A stretch of DNA of 10,991 nt from Thiobacillus sp. (GTDB taxonomy: Bacteria; Pseudomonadota; Gammaproteobacteria; Burkholderiales; Thiobacillaceae), in contig JANJUT010000197.1 of assembly GCA_024710445.1 (NCBI GenBank), forward strand, positions 1 through 10,991, written 5' to 3'. This document shows positions 6,798 to 10,991 of this stretch, one piece after another. Within the stretch, counting starts at the first letter, position 1. Each line of letters opens with the position of its first letter. The translations under genes and the position numbers were made by a program. Below the pieces are notes generated by a model. It was not told the origin of the DNA. It saw only the letters and a list, made by a program, of their open reading frames with translations, and searched no databases.

Positions 6798-7064
6798 TTA
6801 GTCTTCGTGGACGTCATGTTCACGGTCGATCTTGTCCATGCGGCGTGCATACCAGAAGATCAGGCCGACGAAGACGAAGATGGAACCTTGCTGGGCAAAC
6901 CAGAAGCCCAGGGGATAGCCGCCGAGATGAATGCCGTCGAGCGCATCGCGGAACAGGATGCCGGCACCGAAAGAAACGATAAACCAGATAACGAGGGTGG
7001 TAACCAGTAGCCGGAGCGTTGCACTCCAGTATCCCTTTGAATCAAAGTCTTGTGGCTTGGACAT
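6798..7064 (-). CDS. DUF4212 protein, symporter small subunit
   Basis: An 88-residue membrane protein with two transmembrane helices (about 18-39 and 53-75) and a charged C-terminal tail, the form of the DUF4212 family (sodium:solute symporter small subunit). The frame stays open upstream to 7124, but the start at 7064 is chosen because AGGAGGAG lies 8-9 bases before it (7073-7080 on the plus strand). The first residues, MSKPQDFD, also fit a family start. It precedes the large symporter subunit by 24 bp and is surely cotranscribed with it. The sequence from 7081 to 7140 is AT-rich and must hold the promoter, but no clear -35/-10 pair was found. Confidence 0.9.
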   Translation of the reverse strand: MSKPQDFDSKGYWSATLRLLVTTLVIWFIVSFGAGILFRDALDGIHLGGYPLGFWFAQQGSIFVFVGLIFWYARRMDKIDREHDVHED

Positions 7065-7258
7065 CGGTCGTTCTCCTCCTTTTGTGTTTGGAACATAGGA
7101 ACAGTTGAAACGCACATTGCACATTAATTATTCTTATTAGTGGGAACTTTACACCCCCGGCATTGTTTTATGTGACCTGTGTTTGGGGGATGGTTAATTT
7201 GTACTGCCATCGGCCTCCGACGCACCGCTTGGCCTGCGATGCCACCAATTGATATGGC

Positions 7259-7603
7259 TCAGACCATTGTCCGGAAATGCTTTGCACGCCGCACCACAAT
7301 CTGTAGCGCAAAAAAATAATTCCAGATAATGAGCGCCGTCAGCCCCGACCACATCGCAAATGGCAAACCAATCAGCAGGACCAGCATCCCCACCAGCAAC
7401 AGGCCCACACCACCGGCCAGATTGATCCCCATGACCGGGCGCGCCCATCGGGCACCATCTTCTATACCGCGACCGCGCCAGTCAGCCACATGGCGATAAT
7501 CCTGACGCACCCCGATGGCCCAGGCACGAAACAGCATCCCGATGCCCAACGGGAAAATGCCGATAAACATCAAGCGCACCAGCCAGACAAACCAATCTTC
7601 CAT
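7259..7603 (-). CDS. Small membrane protein of unknown function
   Basis: A 114-residue hydrophobic protein not recognised as a named family. Two or three membrane helices are visible, about 5-26, 57-78 and 80-100, joined by an Arg-rich stretch (33-56) likely to face the cytoplasm; the C-terminus is basic (VVRRAKHF). The ATG at 7603 is preceded by TAGGAA at a good distance, and the stop is TGA at 7259-7261. It is transcribed in the same direction as the symporter unit but 195 bp upstream of it, so it is probably separate. The frame, ribosome binding site and hydrophobic pattern support a real gene; nothing supports a function. Confidence 0.65.
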   Translation of the reverse strand: MEDWFVWLVRLMFIGIFPLGIGMLFRAWAIGVRQDYRHVADWRGRGIEDGARWARPVMGINLAGGVGLLLVGMLVLLIGLPFAMWSGLTALIIWNYFFALQIVVRRAKHFRTMV

Positions 7604-7723
7604 TTATTGTTCCTAACCGCCACGAGCGAGCAAAATGCCAAATGCTGCCCCATCACAACATTGCGTGCAATCACCCGCAACCCAACCAGGACGCCCGCAA
7701 ACGGTAAAAATCCGGTCATTTTC

Positions 7724-7752
7724 TTGACTCAACGCGCGTTTAAGGTTTAAAT
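7724..7752 (+). promoter_or_regulatory. Promoter of tRNA-Phe
   Basis: TTGACT (7724-7729) and TTAAAT (7747-7752) are 17 bases apart. They are followed by a GC-rich discriminator (GCCGGGC, 7753-7759), as is usual for stringently controlled stable RNA genes. Transcription would start near 7759, about 58 bases before the mature tRNA. Confidence 0.6.
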
Positions 7753-7816
7753 GCCGGGCTTCGGTTTGGCTTGGAGCATCGTCCATGATCGAAACGAAGC
7801 TTCAGTAGTTGATTAT

Positions 7817-7892
7817 GGCCAGTTAGCTCAGTTGGTAGAGCAGCGGATTGAAAATCCGCGTGTCCTTGGTTCGATTCCGAGACTGGCCACCA
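7817..7892 (+). tRNA. tRNA-Phe (GAA)
   Basis: A complete cloverleaf. The acceptor stem GGCCAGT (7817-7823) pairs with ACTGGCC (7882-7888), followed by discriminator A and encoded CCA (7890-7892). The D-arm contains AGCTCAGTTGGTAGAGC. The anticodon stem GCGGA (7843-7847) pairs with TCCGC (7855-7859) around the loop TTGAAAA, with anticodon GAA at 7850-7852 reading Phe codons. The T-arm contains GGTTCGATTCC. It has its own promoter and terminator. A broken copy lies at 10336-10411. Confidence 0.97.
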
Positions 7893-7900
7893 GTATTTTA

Positions 7901-7936
7901 ACGGCTTCCCGTGGTTATCCACCGGAGGCCGTTTTT
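7901..7936 (+). terminator. Terminator of tRNA-Phe
   Basis: ACGGC (7901-7905) pairs with GCCGT (7928-7932), extended inward by TTCC/GGAG and GTGG/CCAC around a TTAT loop, and followed by TTTTT (7932-7936). It lies eight bases after the CCA end. The stretch from 7943 to 8237 contains no intact gene. Confidence 0.85.
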
Positions 7937-8109
7937 CATTTGTGTGGCCCCGAAGGTGTCCAGGTGAATGGGCTTATTGCCTTACCCTGCTTGGGTTACT
8001 GCGGGAGGCACTTCCACAAGCATCCAGCTGACCGAACTACTAGCGAGGTTCTACATAGGTTCGGCAACAAGATTGGCTATCCTCCCGCTGACTCCAGACC
8101 ACCGCCAAG

Positions 8110-8175
8110 CCTCAGTAGGTTTGGGCTTGCCCGGCTCGATCAGGAACAGCTTCACGCCGCGCGTATGCGCTACTC
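8110..8175 (-). pseudogene. Possible IS3-type transposase scrap
   Basis: On the minus strand a short open stretch reads AHTRGVKLFLIEPGKP, which resembles the RG-x-x-L-x-FI-x-PGKP motif in the catalytic domain of IS3-family OrfB transposases. The expected continuation (N-A-x-x-E-S-F-N-G) is not present and stops lie on both sides. It can only be a decayed fragment, and the match is short enough to be accidental. Confidence 0.25.
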
Positions 8176-8237
8176 AAATAAGGGGAGACGTCGATTGCTT
8201 ACCGCCCAATCTGAAAACCCATCTTTATGGTCTACCT

Positions 8238-8358
8238 ATGGCCCACATGACTTGAATATGCCCTATAGATAGCCCATTACTCTTGACGCTTAGCTCAAAC
8301 TCCGGATAATGATCTATAGATGGCCCATACCATGGTGGTATGGCTAATAGATGGCCCA
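8238..8358 (+). repeat. Four-copy operator-like repeat around the hipBA promoter
   Basis: The core ATGGCCCA occurs at 8238-8245, 8269-8276 (as ATAGCCCA), 8320-8327 and 8351-8358, all in the same orientation. Spacings are 31, 51 and 31 bp, close to three, five and three helical turns. Copies two and three extend to TATAGAT(G/A)GCCCAT (8264-8277 and 8315-8328) and copy four to TAGATGGCCCA. Copies two and three border the -35 and cover the start site. This is the layout expected for HipB autorepression; the binding itself is inferred. Copy four overlaps the first possible start codon of hipB. Confidence 0.7.
8283..8310 (+). promoter_or_regulatory. Promoter of hipBA
   Basis: TTGACG (8283-8288) and GATAAT (8305-8310) are 16 bases apart, each one base from consensus. 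The start of transcription would be near 8317, giving a leader of about 35-45 nt that includes a 7-bp inverted repeat CCATACC/GGTATGG (8325-8331 with 8337-8343). The core promoter lies exactly between the second and third copies of the TGGCCCA repeat. Confidence 0.75.
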
Positions 8359-8704
8359 GATAATGTCTCGCATCGAAAACAGAACTTATTCCCGGCACAC
8401 GCGCGAAGCGGTCACGCTGCTGGGCAAACTGATCCGGCTTGCCCGCAAGGAACGCAGGCTGAGCGCTGCGGAACTGGCGGAACGCACTGGCATATCGCGG
8501 GGCACCCTTCAGCGCATCGAGAAGGGCGATCCCAAGGTCGAAATTGGCGTCATGTTCGAGGCCGCGACCCTTGTCGGGGTCAATCTGTTCGATGCCGATA
8601 ACGGCCGGCTGAGCGGCAAGATCGCACGCACGGACGATAAACTCGCCCTGATGCCCAAGGCGATCCACAAACCCGCCACCGGGGGCGTAAAAGATGAGTT
8701 CTGA
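8351..8704 (+). CDS. hipB: HipB-like antitoxin, XRE-family DNA-binding protein
   Basis: A 117-residue protein with a Cro/CI-type helix-turn-helix at about 24-80: LGKLIRLARKERRLSAAELA leads into the recognition region ISRGTLQRIEKGDP. It should bind the HipA kinase to neutralise it and repress its own promoter through the repeats at 8238-8358. The C-terminal tail (about 85-117) is probably flexible. ATG at 8351 is the longest start; ATG at 8363 (MSRIENRTYS) is an equally possible start, and neither has a strong ribosome binding site. The first start falls inside repeat copy four, so a HipB dimer there could also hinder translation-start use or elongation of transcripts. Its end overlaps hipA by 11 bp. 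Confidence 0.9.
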   Translation: MAQIMSRIENRTYSRHTREAVTLLGKLIRLARKERRLSAAELAERTGISRGTLQRIEKGDPKVEIGVMFEAATLVGVNLFDADNGRLSGKIARTDDKLALMPKAIHKPATGGVKDEF

Positions 8705-9998
8705 CGCATACACCGAAGCCTTTGTCTGGGTATGGTTGCCTGGCGCGGTAGAGCCTGTCGTGGCAGGCCGCCTATATGCGGAAGGCAACTCGACGACCCT
8801 GGCATTCCACTACGGCAAGTCCTATCTGGAGCGCAAAGACGCCATTCCTCTCTACCTGCCGGAACTGCCGTTGAAGTCCGGCGCATTGCCGCTGCTCGAC
8901 GGGCTGTCGATGCCGGGCTGCCTCCGCGACGCCGCCCCCGATGCATGGGGGCGACGCGTCATCCTCAACCGCAAATTTGGGGTGAAGGGCCTCGATCTCG
9001 ACCGAGTGGACCTGTCCGAACTCGCCTTCCTGCTGGAGTCGGGTTCCGACCGCATTGGGGCGCTGGACTTCCAATCCTCGCCGACAGCGTACATCCCGCG
9101 CGCTGCGCAAAGCGCCAGTCTTGAAGAACTGTTGCAGTCAGCCGAGCGCGTTGAAAAGGGTATCCCGCTCACCCCCGAGCTCGACCAGGCCCTGCGCCAC
9201 GGCACCGCCATCGGCGGGGCACGCCCTAAAGCGCTGATCGAGGATGCCGACAAAAAATACGTCGCCAAGTTTTCTGCGTCTAACGACCTCTACAGTGTCG
9301 TCAAGGCCGAGTTCATCGCCATGCGCCTCGCCGCGCTAGCAGGGCTGAAGGTTGCGCCCGTCGATCTCGTCTGCGCTTCAGGCAAAGACGTGTTGCTTGT
9401 CGAGCGCTTCGACAGGAAGCGGGCCAAAACGGGCTGGGAGCGCAAGGCAATGGTCTCGGCCCTGACCCTCTTCGGTCTTGATGAAATGATGGCGCGCTAC
9501 GCCAGTTATCAGGATCTGGCCGAGATTATCCGCCGGCGGTTCACAAACGCCCAGGACACACTGAGCGAACTCTTTGGTCGAATTGTCTTCAACATCCTGT
9601 GCGGCAATACCGATGACCATGCGCGCAACCACGCCGCTTTCTGGGATGGGGGCATGCTCACGCTCACCCCGGCTTACGATATCTGCCCTCAGGGACGCGC
9701 CGGAGAAGAGGCCGGCCAAGCCATGCTGATACATGACAATGACAATAGAAGCCGCCTGAGCACATGCCTGAAAGCGGCCCATCATTTTCTGCTTTCAGAA
9801 AACCAGGCCATTGAAATAATCGAAGCGCAAATGCGCACCATCGCGGCCCACTGGAACGCGGTCTGCGCCGAAGCCGATTTATCCGAAGTGGACCGCAACC
9901 TGCTCTGGGGCCGTCAGTTCCTCAACCCTTACGCTTTTTATGATCTGGAGGATGGCGCCGCACCGTTGAGAAAGCTTGCTGATGAGATGCGGCGCTAA
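8694..9998 (+). CDS. hipA: HipA-family serine/threonine kinase toxin
   Basis: A 434-residue toxin of the type II hipBA system. In the best-known member the kinase phosphorylates glutamyl-tRNA synthetase and triggers growth arrest and persistence; the target here is unknown. An N-terminal HipA domain (about 10-120) precedes the kinase fold. Visible motifs are the P-loop-like GGARPKAL (174-181), ATP-contacting K192 in KYVAKF, VERFDR (236-241), catalytic D307 and N312 in NTDDHARN, and metal-binding D329 in TPAYDI. The length equals that of typical HipA proteins and there is no frameshift, so it looks active. Position 172, which aligns with the autophosphorylated Ser of E. coli HipA in my alignment, is Ala, with Thr at 171. 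The 11-bp overlap with hipB supports coupled translation. Confidence 0.93.
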   Translation: MSSDAYTEAFVWVWLPGAVEPVVAGRLYAEGNSTTLAFHYGKSYLERKDAIPLYLPELPLKSGALPLLDGLSMPGCLRDAAPDAWGRRVILNRKFGVKGLDLDRVDLSELAFLLESGSDRIGALDFQSSPTAYIPRAAQSASLEELLQSAERVEKGIPLTPELDQALRHGTAIGGARPKALIEDADKKYVAKFSASNDLYSVVKAEFIAMRLAALAGLKVAPVDLVCASGKDVLLVERFDRKRAKTGWERKAMVSALTLFGLDEMMARYASYQDLAEIIRRRFTNAQDTLSELFGRIVFNILCGNTDDHARNHAAFWDGGMLTLTPAYDICPQGRAGEEAGQAMLIHDNDNRSRLSTCLKAAHHFLLSENQAIEIIEAQMRTIAAHWNAVCAEADLSEVDRNLLWGRQFLNPYAFYDLEDGAAPLRKLADEMRR

Positions 9999-10277
9999 GG
10001 CCCAAGAGGATTATTGCCAAACTGCACGCGCATCATAAGGGCTCGGCAAGAGCACCAGAAGTCGCCGGGTGACCTGCCAAAGGCAACGGCGGCCGTCCAA
10101 AGAAGCGCCCACCGTTCTTCATTCCTGGGCCTCCTGACTACAGCGCGCGGGTGCCGCTGCCGGTCCGGCGCCAAACCCAGGATTTACAAGCCCGTTCGTC
10201 TTGCCTGTCGTGCTTTGGCGTACAGGTTTTCGAGGGTGTTTTTTCTGACACTTGTATCGCAAAACGAGTGCGTTTGA

Positions 10278-10305
10278 CTGCGGACGTCTGCGGACCGCTG
10301 CGGTC
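10278..10305 (+). repeat. Three CTGCGGAC repeats with a 10-bp period
   Basis: CTGCGGAC is at 10278-10285 and 10288-10295, and CTGCGGTC at 10298-10305, each start exactly ten bases after the last, so all face the same side of the helix. A related CCGCGGACC lies at 10338-10346 inside the broken tRNA copy. The array may be a protein-binding site. The surrounding 9999-10322 stretch has no recognisable gene. Confidence 0.55.
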
Positions 10306-10335
10306 AAGCACTTGATTTGTAAAGAAGTTGCGTAT

Positions 10336-10411
10336 GGCCGCGGACCGGCTCAGTTGGTAGAGCAGCATTGAAAATCCGCGTGCCCTTGGTTCGATTCCGA
10401 GACTGCCACCA
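10336..10411 (+). pseudogene. Broken tRNA-Phe copy
   Basis: From the D-arm (GGCTCAGTTGGTAGAGCAGC) to CCA it matches the intact tRNA-Phe closely. It has lost two bases of the anticodon stem (CAGCGGATTG became CAGCATTG), one base of the 3' acceptor strand (ACTGGCC became ACTGCC), and its 5' acceptor bases are altered (GGCCGCGGACC). The anticodon and acceptor stems can no longer form properly, so it should not give a functional tRNA. Confidence 0.85.
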
Positions 10412-10420
10412 GTATTCTCA

Positions 10421-10447
10421 ACGGCTCCCAGCGATGGGGGCCGTTTT
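10421..10447 (+). terminator. Terminator copy after the tRNA remnant
   Basis: ACGGC (10421-10425) pairs with GCCGT (10440-10444), extended inward by TCCC with GGGG, loop AGCGAT, then TTTT. It is the diverged counterpart of the tRNA-Phe terminator but keeps compensatory pairing, so it still looks functional. Confidence 0.65.
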
Positions 10448-10536
10448 CATTTGATGGGAACGTGGCAGAAATGGGCCAAATTATTTACACGCTTCCTCGT
10501 GCCCATGCGGCAACCCATTAAAATGCCCTGAACCGT

Positions 10537-10824
10537 TTATTTGAACCGGGACTTGGCTGAGTCAACCGCCTCACCGATGGCATCCCATGCCATCTCCATT
10601 CCGGCTTTCAGGTCTTCCCAGGCACCTTCACCCGTCTGCCGCAGTTCGTCCAGGCGCTTTTGCGCAGCAGCCTTCTTGGCGTGCAATTCATCAATATGCT
10701 TGTGATATTCCGCACGGGTGTCTGCGCCTACCTGATCCGCCCTGGCGGACAGCCTGTCGATCTCGGCGCTCCAAATGTCCAGTTTTGAGTGCATTTTGCG
10801 GACATATTCTTCTTTCGTGCTCAT
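10537..10824 (-). CDS. Small coiled-coil protein, sll1863-type stress-response family
   Basis: A 95-residue, highly charged, mostly helical protein. Residues about 3-65 form a long amphipathic coiled coil rich in Lys, Glu and Ala. The C-terminal part (AWEDLKAGMEMAWDAIGEAV, 68-87) carries the W-x-x-L-K-x-G-x-x-x-A-W pattern seen in small proteins annotated as the sll1863 stress-response family. No signal peptide or membrane helix is present, so it is probably cytosolic. The ATG at 10824 is preceded by AAAGGA at good spacing; the stop is TAA at 10537-10539. It stands alone, with no clear terminator after it on the minus strand. The biochemical role of the family is unknown. Confidence 0.8.
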   Translation of the reverse strand: MSTKEEYVRKMHSKLDIWSAEIDRLSARADQVGADTRAEYHKHIDELHAKKAAAQKRLDELRQTGEGAWEDLKAGMEMAWDAIGEAVDSAKSRFK

Positions 10825-10954
10825 GATGCATCCTTTCGGTGGTTGATTGGGGCTGCTGGTTCAGTCTAGTTTACATACCGAAGCGAAGCCAGTTCAGGCG
10901 GCGGCCTCCGCAGAGACTTGCTTGCAACAACCGGCTTTTTTTCGGGACGCCATG

Positions 10955-10991
10955 AAAAAAGCCCCGGAACCATAAGCGATCCCGGGGCTTT
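10955..10991. terminator. Terminator hairpin at the right edge
   Basis: AAAGCCCCGG (10958-10967) pairs perfectly with CCGGGGCTTT (10982-10991) around a 14-base loop. A-residues at 10955-10960 give a six-T tract on the minus strand, so it can end a minus-strand gene lying beyond the window. The plus-strand T-run is cut by the window edge. Nothing recognisable lies between it and the gene ending at 10824. Confidence 0.75.

Larger units (their letters stand above)
7804..7942 (+). repeat. Left copy of duplicated tRNA-Phe cassette
   Basis: This stretch, from 13 bases before the tRNA through its terminator, recurs in diverged form at 10323-10453, about 2.52 kb downstream in the same orientation. 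Matching parts include the leader AGTAGTTGATTATGGCC, the tRNA from the D-arm to CCA, the linker GTATT with AACGGCT, and the end GGCCGTTTTTCATTTG. Because leader and terminator are included, it is longer than a usual attachment-site core. Confidence 0.75.
10323..10453 (+). repeat. Right copy of duplicated tRNA-Phe cassette
   Basis: Diverged direct repeat of 7804-7942. It includes the bases before the tRNA (AGAAGTTGCGTATGGCC), the tRNA remnant and the terminator. Together the two copies bracket the hipBA region. Confidence 0.75.

Noticed and set aside
4962..7010. A 682-codon open frame on the plus strand opposite the symporter
   Set aside because: It mirrors the membrane protein codons, is dominated by His, Asp and Gly in no recognisable pattern, and the minus-strand genes have clear family motifs and ribosome binding sites.
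7751..8272. A 173-codon open frame on the plus strand
   Set aside because: It runs straight through the tRNA-Phe gene and its terminator, so it cannot be a normal gene.
8238..8358. CRISPR array
   Set aside because: The repeats are only 8-14 bases, with unequal spacing and a promoter between them; they fit an operator, not a CRISPR.
10073..10312. An 80-codon open stretch after hipA containing GGRPKKRPPFF
   Set aside because: It has no start codon with a ribosome binding site, its Pro/Arg-rich translation matches no family I know, and an in-frame stop at 10070 cuts it from upstream. It may be a decayed gene but cannot be supported.
10471..10478. ATGGGCCA, the inverse of the hipBA operator core
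   Set aside because: A single 8-base match far from the promoter is easily due to chance.

Overview
The window reads as a Betaproteobacterial chromosome, probably Nitrosomonadales or Rhodocyclales. The reasons are moderately high GC, a GroEL with a Gly-Gly-Met tail, a PEP-CTERM surface protein behind a sigma-54 promoter, a beta-type tRNA-Phe, and a VC_2705-type sodium:solute symporter beside a cNMP/CBS/DUF294 protein and a DnaQ-like exonuclease. This assignment is inference from gene content; no marker gene fixes the genus.

Left part (1-2310). The window opens inside groEL, which ends at 472 with a strong terminator. Directly on the terminator's T-run sits a 301-bp group II intron (526-826) that has lost its interior: it keeps a GUGCG 5' end, the last codons of its reverse transcriptase, domain V and domain VI. 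A near-perfect sigma-54 promoter then drives an exported L-type-lectin-like PEP-CTERM protein. After its terminator lies a 175-bp MITE-like element with 19-bp terminal inverted repeats.

Middle part (2270-7603). Two units converge on the terminator at 4901-4929. The plus-strand unit is a cNMP/CBS/DUF294 nucleotidyltransferase-like protein overlapping a DEDDh 3'-5' exonuclease by 4 bp. The minus-strand unit is a DUF4212 small subunit followed by a 604-residue symporter with a soluble EF-hand-like insert. The signalling protein and the transporter are often neighbours in proteobacteria, so they may act together in uptake of acetate or a related carboxylate. A small unrecognised membrane protein follows on the minus strand (7259-7603).

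Right part (7700-10991). An intact tRNA-Phe with its own promoter and terminator is followed about 2.5 kb later by a diverged, broken copy of the same cassette (upstream bases, tRNA and terminator). Between the copies lies a hipBA toxin-antitoxin operon. Four copies of an (A)TGGCCCA motif flank its promoter at spacings of 31, 51 and 31 bp, which looks like an autoregulatory operator. Decayed sequence lies around it, including a possible IS3-type transposase scrap and three 10-bp-phased repeats near the right tRNA copy. No integrase is present. The window ends with a small coiled-coil protein of the sll1863 stress-response type on the minus strand and a terminator hairpin.

Most notable for follow-up: the mini group II intron exactly on the groEL terminator, the symmetric hipBA operator array, the HipA P-loop that lacks the usual phosphorylated serine, and the tRNA-Phe cassette duplication framing hipBA.
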